64,000 bases of DNA, taken from Eublepharis macularius. Its lineage: Eukaryota; Chordata; Lepidosauria; Squamata; Eublepharidae. Where the stretch lies: NCBI RefSeq assembly GCF_028583425.1, contig NC_072791.1, positions 31,565,368-31,629,367 on the forward strand, given 5' to 3'. This document shows, piece by piece, positions 37,501-45,380 of the stretch (its first letter is position 1; the number at the start of each line of letters is the position of its first letter). Below the pieces are notes generated by a model. It had not been told where the DNA came from. It saw only the letters and a list, made by a program, of their open reading frames with translations, and made no database searches. The position numbers and the translations under genes were made by a program.

Positions 37501-38600
37501 AGTTCATAGATCTGCTCATTTTAAGTACTGACTATTACACTCTTGCCATTTTGTTTTAATTCAGCAGCAAACTCCTTTTGGAGCTGGAGGAATAGAGTGT
37601 AGAACATTGTAATAGACAAAATTTTGGAGCTGAGAGTCCAGACTCTTAAGGGTAGCCTGTAGTAAGCTTGGCCTTCTGCAGGCTGAAGTAGTTCTGGAAG
37701 GGGGGCAGTAATAGACCTGCTTGTTTATAGCTAGAACACAAGGGAGGGAAATAACACAAGTGAAATGAATGTTCTTTTTTCCAGGGTACGCAACCTGTGC
37801 TCAATGAGCTGATGCCAGATATTGCAATGGGTGTGTCGACAATGTCTCTTAAGGACAGGAGGCTGCCTGAGCTCACTGTTGACACAGAACTAAGCCAGCC
37901 TGTTTTGGAGATCGGACCAGGACCACCCCAGCACATTTCATGCATTCAGACAAGGCACATGCACAGTTCCCGGAAGAAACACTCGGTTGAGCAAAAGCTG
38001 GATACGAGAGACAATCCACAGGAATATCCTGATTTCTACGATTTCTCCAATGCCGCATGCAAACCTTCTACTCCAGCGGCTGGCAGGCATACACCTTCAC
38101 CTTCCCAAGGCATCTATTTTGGCCCAGATTTGTATAGCCACAGTAAAGCATCACCTAGTGGCTTAAAACCCACTCACCTGTCTAATCATCTCTCCCCTAA
38201 AAAACTAGAGGACCCAAGGAGAGAGTACTCGCTTTCTCAAGATGGACATCCACACAGACAAAAGAATGAACCGATACACCTAGATGTCTTAGAGCAGCCA
38301 CCCCAGCGGTTGGATTTGGCATTGGCTGCCCAAGAGAACACTGGGAATGGCCCAGTTCACACAAGAGGACGATCAAAAATGGAAACAGACTTGACTTACG
38401 GGCTGACTGCTAGCCGGCCTTCTCTGCCTACGTACAGTTTAGAGACCCACGAAGAGCAATCCAGCCGGAGGTTGGTGGACATGGAGCCTCTTGAGCATGA
38501 AGCACAGAGGAATGCAGATTTTGAAAGGGAAGAGGCAGTAAGCAGAGGAAGGCGGTCTCCAAGCAAAGCAGACTTCCTGTACAAAAAATCTGCCCTCTGA
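19330..38600 (+). CDS. BTBD7: BTBD7 (BTB/POZ domain-containing protein 7), 3' part of gene, eight coding exons
   Basis: Joining 19330-19538, 21774-21849, 23025-23185, 23481-23624, 25324-25513, 28385-28563, 32971-33402 and 37785-38600 gives one open frame of 734 residues plus a split first codon and a TGA stop. All joins have AG/GT borders and matching phases. The protein reads as the C-terminal two thirds of BTBD7, which in human is about 1130 residues. In this part the first four exons form the BACK-like region after the two BTB domains, whose exons lie upstream of the window. The rest is low-complexity, with a proline run PPLPPPPPPYHPP and an end of DFLYKKSAL as in mammals. BTBD7 is known as a regulator of epithelial branching that lowers E-cadherin and promotes cleft formation. 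The alanine/threonine tract before EKQV is much shorter than in human. The identification is very strong; exon borders are read by eye. Confidence 0.95.
19539..21773 (+). other. BTBD7: BTBD7 intron (2.2 kb)
   Basis: GT...AG intron. A C/G-rich block at about 20275-20420 with repeated GGGGG/CCCCC stretches may be an unclassified repeat. Otherwise nothing is recognised. Confidence 0.6.
21774..21849 (+). CDS. BTBD7: BTBD7 coding exon (76 bp)
   Basis: It follows the acceptor TCTGGTAG and is closed by the strong donor GTAAGT at 21850. It encodes ASEQDVLKYLVKWGEHQLMK to RIADR and ends one base into a Glu codon. This continues the BACK-like helical region. Confidence 0.95.
21928..22112 (-). repeat. 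tRNA-derived SINE, minus strand
   Basis: On the + strand it shows GAAGCTGCTGTCTACATG, then CTGGAGATGCCAAGGACCGA and GCATCTGCTTTGCTACTGAG, the reverse complement of the tRNA-like SINE head. Diverged. Confidence 0.6.
22113..23024 (+). other. BTBD7: BTBD7 intron remainder
   Basis: Intronic sequence between the SINE and the next exon; nothing recognised. Confidence 0.5.
23025..23185 (+). CDS. BTBD7: BTBD7 coding exon (161 bp)
   Basis: The acceptor TTTCTGACAG ends at 23024 and the donor GTAAGT starts at 23186. It completes the Glu codon and encodes PNLLSGTAHSVNKRGVKRRD through LPMNSEVLTDS, ending in phase 0. The segment NKRGVKRRDLD is near identical to human. Confidence 0.95.
23481..23624 (+). 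CDS. BTBD7: BTBD7 coding exon (144 bp, 48 codons)
   Basis: The acceptor is CCCCCTCAAAG, a pyrimidine tract with AG, and the donor GTAATG starts at 23625. It encodes MKRGLISTPPSDMLPTAEGG through RPRLFSPYVEEAK in phase 0 at both ends, so skipping it would keep the frame. The intron before it is only 295 bp. Confidence 0.95.
24832..24930 (-). repeat. CORE-SINE 3' part, minus strand
   Basis: TATCCCACCCTTCCTCCAGA and CACAGCAACCCTACGAGGTG are the reverse complement of the SINE tail and core. Confidence 0.65.
24952..25030. repeat. Hairpin repeat (MITE-like), copy 1
   Basis: A palindromic unit of about 80 bp centred on AAGCCCATTGAAATCAATAG, with arms CCAGTCTAAGCC and GGCTTAGACTAGG. Same family as 26011-26095 and 37374-37463. 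Confidence 0.6.
25324..25513 (+). CDS. BTBD7: BTBD7 coding exon (190 bp)
   Basis: It follows the acceptor ATTGTTTCAG and is followed by GTAAAA. It encodes SVLDEMMVEQTDLVRLRMVR through PPSVVANEIP and ends one base into a Val codon. The segment VPDTLYMVNNAVPQCCHMIS is essentially unchanged from human. Confidence 0.95.
25886..25985 (-). repeat. Hammerhead-like short repeat, copy A
   Basis: The minus strand reads CTGAAGAAGGGAGCTTTGAG then TCTTGAAAACTTATACTC and GTTGGTCTCTAAGGTGCCAC. It contains the CTGANGA and GAAA core pieces. The 3' part is truncated. Confidence 0.55.
26011..26095. repeat. Hairpin repeat (MITE-like), copy 2
   Basis: Arms GATCCTAAGCAGAGTTACTC and GAGTAACTCTGCTTAGGATT are near-perfect inverted repeats around CCCATTGAAATCAATGGG. 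Confidence 0.75.
26096..28384 (+). other. BTBD7: BTBD7 intron around the CR1 end
   Basis: Besides the CR1 fragment, 26096-27682 holds nothing I can name. Confidence 0.5.
27683..28112 (-). repeat. CR1 LINE 3' end, minus strand
   Basis: The 3' end carries the CR1 octamer repeat, seen on + as TCATAGAATCATAGAATCAT, then GTTGGAAGGGGCCATA. The minus frame 28032-27763 reads DMIALFKYLKGCHLEEGREL and SLAVFKKRLDEYL, a CR1 ORF2 C-terminus that is open over 89 codons, so the copy is only moderately old. It is 5' truncated. Confidence 0.9.
28385..28563 (+). CDS. BTBD7: BTBD7 coding exon (179 bp)
   Basis: The acceptor is TTCTTTGACAG and the donor GTATGG starts at 28564. It encodes PRLSVVKDMVKRLQELRHME through SDSAAELLQ and ends in phase 0. 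The segment QRAYALNCGEGATVSYEIQI is conserved. A CR1 LINE end lies 270 bp upstream. Confidence 0.95.
28940..29780 (+). repeat. tRNA-derived SINE split by a hAT-like element
   Basis: Head GGTCCGTGGCTCAGCGGTAG (A-box-like) and AGGTCCCAGGTTCAGGCCCC (B-box-like). The body runs to GAGTAGACAGGAC (29073) and resumes at 29727 with TGAACTTGAGAGATCAATGG, ending AATTTCATGTTC. The gap is the element at 29074-29718. Confidence 0.75.
29074..29718. mobile_element. Nonautonomous hAT-like DNA transposon (645 bp)
   Basis: The ends are TAGGGGTTTGC and, inverted, TAGGGGTGTGC. The 8-bp duplication GACAGGAC lies at 29066-29073 and 29719-29726, the length expected for hAT. The inside has AT-rich ends with repeated TTCGGGATT-type motifs and a GC-rich centre (29200-29540) with (CCG)-type codon runs and no transposase. 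Confidence 0.75.
29845..31068. mobile_element. Second hAT-like element with a LINE end inside
   Basis: It starts with GGGATGTGTGATTTGGTATT, related to the 29074 element. ATTTGGTATTCCC (29856-) recurs inverted as GGGAATACCAAAT near 30993. The 8-mer CCTAACTA lies at 29837-29844 and 31069-31076 and may be the target duplication, though the outer ends match poorly. An L2-like LINE tail sits inside. Near 30455-30535 a unit with CGGCTTGCAATGGCCTGGCA is duplicated. Confidence 0.4.
30085..30270 (+). repeat. L2/CR1-like LINE 3' tail
   Basis: It has TTCAACTCTGTATTGGACTT and ends GATCTGCCTTGAGTCTCAAT, GAGAAGGACTATAAACAG, then (AAAT)n. The same family occurs at 54418-54650 and 60545-60718. Confidence 0.65.
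31314..31348 (-). ncRNA. Hammerhead ribozyme core, left arm
   Basis: Minus strand: CTGAAGA, a stem II hairpin GCCAGC/GCTGGC with loop CACAGCT, then GAAAC and GTC. The loopless ACGT stem III is like the minimal hammerheads described in Penelope-like elements. Activity is not shown. Confidence 0.65.
31420..31827 (-). pseudogene. Penelope-like GIY-YIG-type C-terminal fragment, left arm
   Basis: On the minus strand the arm encodes HCRLGQPEKSAVAEHSLTQT, then REAIEIHKHKQNFNRKEETL and RMNRAWAPVL. The pattern AVAEH...TGH...REAIEI.KH..NFNR....L.RAW.PVL is that of the linker and C-terminal endonuclease region of Penelope-like elements. Only this C-terminal piece is present. Confidence 0.75.
31846..32253 (+). 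pseudogene. Penelope-like GIY-YIG-type C-terminal fragment, right arm
   Basis: Mirror copy of the left-arm fragment, encoding the same residues on the + strand. The two reading directions diverge from the centre. A truncated fossil end, not a host gene. Confidence 0.75.
32325..32359 (+). ncRNA. Hammerhead ribozyme core, right arm
   Basis: Mirror copy of the left-arm motif: CTGAAGA, GCCAGC/GCTGGC, GAAACGTC, identical base for base. Confidence 0.65.
32430..32970 (+). other. BTBD7: BTBD7 intron after the Penelope insertion
   Basis: It starts with a degenerate hairpin-repeat copy (CCTTGTAAGCCCATTGACTT at about 32434) into which the Penelope element seems to have inserted. The rest is AT-rich and unremarkable. 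Confidence 0.5.
32971..33402 (+). CDS. BTBD7: BTBD7 coding exon (432 bp), proline-rich segment
   Basis: The acceptor TTTTCCATTGCAG ends at 32970 and the donor GTAAGT starts at 33403. It gives 144 codons, from NPHKFFPEEHFGDESPLLNL through the proline run to TVAAAAAVMVAEKQV. The Ala/Thr-rich expansion remembered from human just before EKQV is reduced here to a few alanines. It is predicted disordered from composition. Confidence 0.95.
33640..33800 (+). repeat. Unclassified dispersed reptile repeat
   Basis: GCTAGATCAGACTAATAGTC, CACCCAGCCTGTTTCAACGT and CAGGAAGCCCATCAGCAGGT follow a repeat I recall from many reptile genomes. Family unknown to me. Confidence 0.4.
34967..34988. repeat. Short perfect inverted repeat
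   Basis: TTCCTGCGC TACA GCGCAGGAA: nine-base arms with a four-base loop, just before the minisatellite. Confidence 0.6.
35085..36010. repeat. GC-rich minisatellite, unit about 58 bp, about 16 copies
   Basis: GCCTTTCCCCAGCCCC recurs with starts near 35087, 35225, 35350, 35407, 35465, 35523, 35632, 35690, 35748 and 35806, mostly 58 bases apart with some shorter units. Copies carry blocks such as GGGCTCTGGAGGAGGC and GGCAGGCGCCCGC. Long stop-free frames on both strands are a by-product of the composition. It lies inside a BTBD7 intron. Confidence 0.85.
36888..37025 (-). repeat. Hammerhead-like short repeat, copy B
   Basis: The + strand starts GGAGTTAGCCGTGTTAGTCT and passes through GACTAACCAACTTTATTGAG. 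The minus strand has CAAAAGCTTATGCCTCAATA. Stem arms are at 36905-36912 and 36951-36958. Confidence 0.6.
37374..37463. repeat. Hairpin repeat (MITE-like), copy 3
   Basis: Arms CCTAAGAAGAGTTACTCCAG and CTGGAGTAACTCTTCTTAGG are perfectly complementary and extend inward with few mismatches around ACCCATTGATTTCAGTGGG. Confidence 0.8.
37785..38600 (+). CDS. BTBD7: BTBD7 last coding exon
   Basis: The acceptor is TTTTTTCCAG at 37775-37784. It encodes 271 residues, from GTQPVLNELMPDIAMGVSTM to RSPSKADFLYKKSAL, then TGA at 38598-38600. It is rich in Ser, Pro, His and charged residues and looks disordered, with blocks such as NPQEYPDFYDFSNAAC conserved with mammals. Confidence 0.96.
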   Translation, partial: GTQPVLNELMPDIAMGVSTMSLKDRRLPELTVDTELSQPVLEIGPGPPQHISCIQTRHMHSSRKKHSVEQKLDTRDNPQEYPDFYDFSNAACKPSTPAAGRHTPSPSQGIYFGPDLYSHSKASPSGLKPTHLSNHLSPKKLEDPRREYSLSQDGHPHRQKNEPIHLDVLEQPPQRLDLALAAQENTGNGPVHTRGRSKMETDLTYGLTASRPSLPTYSLETHEEQSSRRLVDMEPLEHEAQRNADFEREEAVSRGRRSPSKADFLYKKSAL

Positions 38601-41429
38601 AAACCACCTCCACTTCTTCTCTGTGCCTAAGAATCATGATGTACCCAATTATTTGCAACCTTCCGCCTGACATTGTTGGGCAGGTTCATAAATGCCAGCC
38701 GCTAAAATCAGTTCCCCCCCCCACCCCTTTCTTTGTATATACTTGGCTTCCTTAGAAATGGCATGCTATCAGTTTATTTGGAATGCTGCTTTGTGTGTTG
38801 AACAAATTTTTGTTAAGCTTCTTTAAAAAAATATATTTTAGCTGGTACCTTTTTATAAAAAGGGGGGTAGCTGTTTGCACCTGTACATTAATTTTTGTAC
38901 TAGTTATGTTAATTTTTTTGACTCATTCTAAAGGACTCTGTTCATAATCTTCCTGCTTTTTTATATATCTGTCTTTCAGCTCCCAGTTTTCTGTGTGCAT
39001 TAGGACGCACATTATTGAAATGTATTTTCTAATAATATGGTGAGAATGTCTGTCTTCATTTTTGAATGACTATAGGAATTCCAAAGAACAGCACATCTAA
39101 GTAACTACGCTGGTTAGGTCTGAAACCTTCTTGGTTTACCACTCATGCAAGAATCCAGCCTAATATTTATCTTTTGTTTACCGAGTCCATGGCAGCTGGC
39201 CTTCCGTCTTTATGTAGCAAGCCCTCACTAATGCTTGCGGCTGGAATTTTCTGTGGAAAGTGAGGAGTACAACTCCCCTTTAGGATTTCGTGAAACCTTC
39301 CTTTCTTTTTTTAACCTCAAAAAGCACTTACTTAACTTCCTGTGGTTTATTTAAACCACAATAAAAATAGTTAGAATATATTAAGAACAGTTTGAATCCT
39401 GCAGATTTACGATATGTTAATTTTTTCTTTTTGGTAAAGATATGCAGAGATGGGAAGGTTCCATACCAAGTGCAGAAAGCTGGGAGGGTTCAGCTTAACA
39501 TCTGAAATAGATGTTAATTGCTTTGTCTCATCAGAGGGCTGCCTCTCTAAATAGAGGTGCTAAGAGGAATGCTCACTGCCTTCTTTGCTCTGCCTCTACT
39601 TAAAAAACCAAGGGCTTCAGTCTTAGTGGTGGTGTTCAGCACGCCTTCACACAACTGCTTTCTTGGTGGACGGAAATCAGATTGAAGAGTCAACTGTTCT
39701 AGCCTCATGAGCTATAAGCAGTTTTAGCACTTAAAACCCTTCATCCCCAGTCTCTTGAATGTGCATTGTTTGTTGTTGCTGAAGACACTGGGAACTCTGG
39801 TTTTATAGACACAAAGTTGAGTCATAGGGTTGATAGGTAGAGATGCTCATTGACACCAACGATGGCCATCTCAGAAGTCAAGTATACACCACCACTCTCT
39901 GTTGCAAATACTAGAAAAGGTTCAGACACCACTGCTTGGAAACAATTAACAAAGGCCTAAGTTGATACCTTGGTCAAATCTAGTGAAGCTCTTCCATCAC
40001 CTGAAGACCTCAGAATATTAACAAAATGCTAATTCTTATCTTAAGACTGACACTATTTTTGGATACTTAACACAGTTTAAATGTAAACTTTCACTGTTGA
40101 ATCACTCCTTTGTTGTGGGCTCTGAGAAAGGAGCTACAGCTCCTGCTGTTTTGTTCTCTCTTCCTGGCTTCTTTAGGGGAAGAATTTTTTGTTGTTATTG
40201 TTAAAACAAATCTTGAGTTTTACTTTTGTTTGTGAAAGAGGGAGAGGCGTCTTGACAAAAATTTTCATGTTGCTTGGCATTGTCATTATATAGAGTAAAG
40301 CCTCTCATACCACACTTTTCAAAACATGAGTATATTCAGTGGGTGGCTGAACAATACAGCACAATTGCTGTTTTGGTGGGTTAAGTATGTAACTCAGTGC
40401 CATTTTGTCATGCAAGACAAGTTTCCATAGCCTTGCTGACAGGGTGCATTTTAAATCAATTCACAGGGCTATTCATCAGTTGGTTCCGGTGCAAGACGAT
40501 GGCTGTGTGGACTGGCCTTTTCTAAAAAAACACATCTATTTTGGTCAGAATAGTATCCATTGGATTATTCTCAGTATGCCATTTTGTCCAGTTTTTTTTA
40601 AGCTTTTTTCAGTTTGGTAATAATTACTGAGGCTGAATTTGATTTTGATTTGGTTTACAGCTCTTTTTCTCTGTGTATTCTCACACACAGACTTTTAACT
40701 CTCTTTTCCAAGGAAGTACTCACTGAAATGACTGTGTCTGGATTTTAGATGTTCTGTTCATTTCATGTGAACTCATTTTACACATCCTTAACATAAACCC
40801 AAAATGCTTTAGCATATTGGTAGTATAATCTGGCAGGCTTCATGTATGATAGGGTTTGAGGCCACAGCATCTTAGAACTGATAGCATTGCCTGAGATTAT
40901 TTGTGGGATTTAGTTTACACTTGGTTTTTACTGTGGAGTAATTTGCATAAGAATCTGTTTAATACATATTGGCCCCCTGAAAACAAAACTGCAGTTTGTC
41001 AAGCACATTATAGGAGAGCACTGTAGGTGAAACCAAATCTTGAAAAGGAGTGGAATTTTGTGTGCTAGGGCCCTTAGAACAATTGGGCCACTTATACAAT
41101 CTAAAGTTGAATTAAACTGGAAAAGGGGATGCAGAAATTCTTAAAGACACTTATTCGAGGTTTTGTTTTTTCTGTCACAAAGAATCGTTTGACATTGTTC
41201 CTCCCATGCTTCTGTAACCGCTGCAGTGCTCGTTTCCTCTGCCTCTAGCGCTGCTGTATGCGTCTTTGAAAAATCATTGATTTTGCGCACACAGAAGAGC
41301 TAGCAGGAAAGGAAGTGAGCACCACAGCAGAGGAAAGCCTCCATGGCAGCTGGAGAGAAGTGCAAGAGAAACCAAGTCGTAGGATCCAGAGCCTTACTGT
41401 GTTGGTAGCATATTCATCCCCACTGCAGT

Positions 41430-41512
41430 CCTTTGGATCACTATCCACCCTGAGCCTGCTTGCGGGGAGGGCGGAATATAAATACGATAAAATAAAAAAA
41501 TAATAAATATAC
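41430..41512 (+). repeat. L2-like LINE tail in the BTBD7 3' UTR
   Basis: CACTATCCACCCTGAGCCTG, GGGGAGGGCGGAATATAAAT and an AAAATA-rich tail. It marks an insertion into the UTR. Confidence 0.65.
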
Positions 41513-43096
41513 TTACTGCATCTCCCAAGTAGCTGTGCGTGTTGGATCTGATTAAAGGAGTGTTGACAGGACTTCTGGATAGCTCTTTTACCAGTGTGCA
41601 TGACATATTCCTAGTGTGCTTCTTTTCAAAAAGAACTTTACATTGTCCTATCTATTTGTCAACAGAATACAAATAAAAGATTTTGACCCACTGGAGCCAG
41701 GTTACAGCTGTTAAGGGCTTGATTTGGCCCACGAATAAATTGATCAGACATGCCTATTTGTGCCATAAATCGATCTCTTTCATATTCTGCTGGCCAGATG
41801 ACTCCATCGAACTACTTATTCAGTCCCTTTGTCCTTCAAGGACACATGAAACCAAATTTCAAGTACTGAGTGTTGCAGTAATCAACAGCAATGCCATGTG
41901 CTTGGCACTTTCCATGCACAGAACAGTTTTAGCAGTTTAAAGAAATAATCTTTTGTTTGCATGAAGCACTTTTGAGTAAATGGCTGGAAATTCCAAGTAT
42001 TTAGTAAATGTACAGCTGTTGCTTTGAAAGTGAAATAATTTCTTACTGAACAATTAGTATATAAAGAAAGTATAAAAACTTCAACAATCTTGGCTAATTT
42101 TCCTTCAGAATGCTGCAGAATCTTGTCCAAAACTAATCTGGCATACATACTTCTAGGGGAAATGTCTTTGTTCTATTCAATGACCAATATCCTGAGAGCT
42201 ATGTTGCATGAGTGCATGTGTATACAAAGCACTTGTCCACACATGTGGCGTATGTTGTGTGATTGCTTCCAACCGCATGGATAGCTGTCACAACAGGTCC
42301 TGCTTGGAAGTGGCCCCTGATCTGAGGTGAAGGAGCCGCTTTGAGAGGAAATCCAAAAAAGCCTCCGTGCACATATGCCACACTGGATCCTGGCCAACGC
42401 ATTTACAAATAAATCTAAGGAGATTCTGTTAAGAGTTATTTCTTAAATTTTCCTCATCTTGTAAGGTCACAGTAACTATCTCAGTGACTGTTCAGTAGGT
42501 TTCAGGTTTTACTTCCTGTCTCTTCCTTAATGTTAATTGGCCCTTTCCTGTTTTTGTTCCCTCATCTCTTATGTAACTTATTTTGAAATGGGCTGCAGGT
42601 GGCACTGTTCCAACAATGATATGTTTATAGGGTGAAGTGTTATGTGTGAAATGCTGGGTGAAGCTGAAAAAGAAAAACTAATTTGGTATTTCTGTGCTTA
42701 TATGTATTCCCGGAAGGTGTTAAGTGTCCATGATGTTACATTGTTCTTGTGCTGTTACTGGTATAAAGTCAAGTGCCTTCAATGCTAAAGGCTCAGAAAT
42801 TTTCTTAAACCAACTCCATGTCCTATGCAAGTGTTTTTTCTACAACCTGCATAACCAGTACTTTGTAAAACTTGTTTACGCTTCAACTGTACATACTGGT
42901 TTTTTAAGAAAATATAGTATTTTTATTTAGGTACCTCTAGAATTGAATTCTAGTCTTGTGTGATGCATTGTAAAACAATACATTTCTCTTTTGAGTACCA
43001 TTACAGTTGTAAAAAGGTTTTCACTGGTTCTATTTTTCTACTGTTGCTGAGAAGCATGTTAACACTGACTTTATCCTACATATAGTTGGCATTTCA

Positions 43097-43102
43097 AATA
43101 AA
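43097..43102 (+). promoter_or_regulatory. BTBD7: Probable distal BTBD7 poly(A) signal
   Basis: A canonical AATAAA hexamer stands at the end of the repeat-poor 3' UTR and is followed by a TTGT-containing stretch. It is the last + strand hexamer before the gap that precedes the UBR7 3' end. Earlier hexamers may give shorter transcripts. Confidence 0.5.
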
Positions 43103-43120
43103 TGGCTTGTCTAGAAAAAT

Positions 43121-43740
43121 GAATGTGAAATTGTTCTGATTTAGTCACCACAAAGGACAATAATGTTCTACTTCTGTGCAGTGCTAAATTTTAAAAGTTA
43201 CATTTCATAATTATTGTGCATTTTGCTAAGCCTTATCACTTGAAGGAAATTTATCTACACAGTACAGTATTCCATAGTTCAATATTCATAGTTTCTCTAT
43301 TATATTGATACTAAAGCCATATATATGTATTGCAGTAAATGGTATTTTTCTCTAGCAATCTCAGCATCAATATATCCGATTCTCAATATGGCCCCACTGT
43401 GGCTGGAGACTGGGTCAATGAACGGACAAGCCAGATCTTTCTTACAACCCTGAGAAAAGCTCCAGGTTTGCAGAAAGGTCAGAAATCCGAGGGAAGGGGA
43501 GATTGGGAGAGGGTGTTTTTTTTAAAAAAAAAATAGAAGCAGTGTCTATAGCTTTAAGAAATGAATGCCTTCTCATTGGTCATTTTGGGGTTGTCAGTAA
43601 AAGACAGGAGGAGTGGGTAGGCCTTTTCCATGGCTATTTTTGGCTTTTGAGTGTTCACTCACTGGGGCTACCACCACACAAATCTGAGCAAGCTCTTGCA
43701 CAGACATGCAGTTAAATTTCACAGACTAAAACAATTACAC
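43121..43740. other. Gap between convergent BTBD7 and UBR7 ends
   Basis: About 0.6 kb of AT-rich sequence between the outermost poly(A) signals, with no ORF or repeat recognised. A run of T then A stands at 43516-43531. Confidence 0.5.
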
Positions 43741-43758
43741 CTTCCAACAGAGACAATC

Positions 43759-43764
43759 TTTATT
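43759..43764 (-). promoter_or_regulatory. UBR7: Candidate distal UBR7 poly(A) signal
   Basis: The + strand reads TTTATT, so the - strand reads AATAAA. A second candidate lies at 44603-44608. With the BTBD7 signal at 43097 this leaves about 0.65 kb between the two convergent 3' ends. Confidence 0.4.
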
Positions 43765-44037
43765 GGCTTGTAATACACTCTAGCTGTTTTCACTTCCAGT
43801 TCCATACATAAAATAAACTATACCTGTGTTCCCCTAGCCTTAAGATACTTTTCAAACAAACTCATTTCCTCTCTCTTATAGGAAAGATGCATTATTCTAA
43901 TATCAAGCACTGAAGAGTTGAGCTTCTTGCCAATACAAATGTGGCTGAGCGATATACTCCCTCAGGTTCATTGCTGAACAGTTAAGATGTTTCATTTAAG
44001 ATTCTGAACTAATTAGAATGCAAGTTACTGGAACAGT

Positions 44038-44064
44038 TTGTGTCTGTGTGTGTGTGTGTGTGTG
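44038..44064. repeat. (GT)n microsatellite
   Basis: Near-pure TG dinucleotides within the UBR7 3' UTR. Confidence 0.9.
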
Positions 44065-45287
44065 GATCCTTTGAGCATACAGCTCCCATCACTTACCAAA
44101 TCACAAAATACATTAAGTGGTGTTTGCATGATATTTACATTTGCCTGTCAGGCTGGCACCACAACAACATACAAGATCTCTCTCAAACCTGGCTAGGTAT
44201 AGACAGGTTCCAGAATCATGCTGTTTTGGCATGAGTAAGTTCATACAGCCTCTCTCGTTCAAAGTCAAGTGTTCAGATTGACACTGACATTGCTGCTATA
44301 TTGCAAGTACACAGTCCCTCCCAACTACAGTTGAGAGAGCCACAAATTTTGTTATGTACAGGCTGTGCCTGCTTAAGCAACGATTGTCTTGATCTGTGAA
44401 CAGTTAAGAACTGATCTGATTAAGTTAGTTACCGGTCTTTGTAGTATGCTTGATAAGTTTCTCTTAAATAGACTTGTAGGTTATCCCTCTTAAACGTTTA
44501 CAAACTAATACAACTGTGTTATTTTCCAAAACTTGAGACCCCCTCTTCAGTCTAAAAACAGCAAAGGCTTTCCACCTAATAGAACCAGCCTGCAGCAGAT
44601 ATTTTATTTACATTCTGTAGGGCAGGAAAGAAAAATAATAGTAATCCTATACAGTAAAAGTGATTTTTCCCAGCAAGGAATTATTGTCTGGAATAAGTAC
44701 CCATGTCAAAGGTGTAGCCTTATTCTTTTATAATAAGTTATAAATCTTACTTCAAAAACAGCTCATGAATTTCCATTTTGACATGGGTAGCTTTTAAGAA
44801 GCAAAAGCCAATAGACCAGACTACACACCAGAAACCAATATGGATATACACATAACTGAGTAGATACAAACCCTTGTGTTAAAGATGGAGGTCTGTATCA
44901 GATGGGGCACCTTGATCCTAAACATTAATCTGCCAAGCACACTGATCTAACTTTTAAAAATGACACACATGAAAAATAGTTCACCTATAGCAGTTCAGGA
45001 GAACAGTTGTTCCTTTTCTAAGCATGTACCTTTGACACTAAATAGAAGCCCAAGGGATATCGAGGATCAAAGTTCAAGTAACTCTTATCAAATAACACCC
45101 CCCTCCCCCCCCCCCACAAAAAACACATTCTAAAAATCATGATCCTGTGTTTCTTTTTAGTACAGCTGCTCTCACATTAGAGCGCATGTCTAGGCGGTAA
45201 GAAAGTACATTAAAGCAGAGGGGGGGAGAGGAGTGGAAAGCTAGTAGAGTTGCCTGAAAAAGCTTGTTCTTTGACTTCCAAGCCAAT

Positions 45288-45380
45288 CTAGCTGCAATAA
45301 TACTGCATCCGGTCTGTCCTCCTCCTCTTTCGAGACTGAAATTCTTCAAAGAATTGCTGAATGTCCTCTCTCTTAACAAC
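45288..45380 (-). CDS. UBR7: UBR7 coding exon 11 (stop codon)
   Basis: It encodes VVKREDIQQFFEEFQSRKRR then RTDRMQYYCS and TAG at 45290-45288. The acceptor is TTTCCCAACAG. The basic run RKRRR may be a nuclear localisation signal. The MQYYCS end is invariant in the family. Confidence 0.95.
   Translation of the reverse strand, partial: VVKREDIQQFFEEFQSRKRRRTDRMQYYCS

Larger units (their letters stand above)
33403..37784 (+). other. BTBD7: BTBD7 last intron (4.4 kb)
   Basis: GT...AG intron with the minisatellite and repeats listed. Fragments near 36018-36040 (GGGTTGCCAGCTCCAGG) and 37090-37170 (CACTGCACCGCTTAGAGGGA) look like ends of common reptile repeats. 33800-34925 and 36060-36880 show nothing recognisable. 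Confidence 0.6.
38601..43120 (+). other. BTBD7: BTBD7 3' UTR (about 4.5 kb, end inferred)
   Basis: AT-rich sequence after the BTBD7 stop with no credible ORF and few repeats. One L2-like LINE tail interrupts it near 41430-41512. Several AATAAA signals occur (about 39364, 41672 and 42408); the last clear one is 43097-43102, so I place the end about 20 bases later. Low repeat content fits a conserved long 3' UTR. The end point is an inference. Confidence 0.6.
43740..45287 (-). other. UBR7: UBR7 3' UTR (end inferred)
   Basis: Sequence after the UBR7 stop, without credible ORFs. Minus-strand AATAAA signals lie at 44608-44603 and 43764-43759; I take the distal one as the outer limit. A (GT)n tract sits at 44038-44064 and a C-rich tract near 45101-45116. 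Confidence 0.5.
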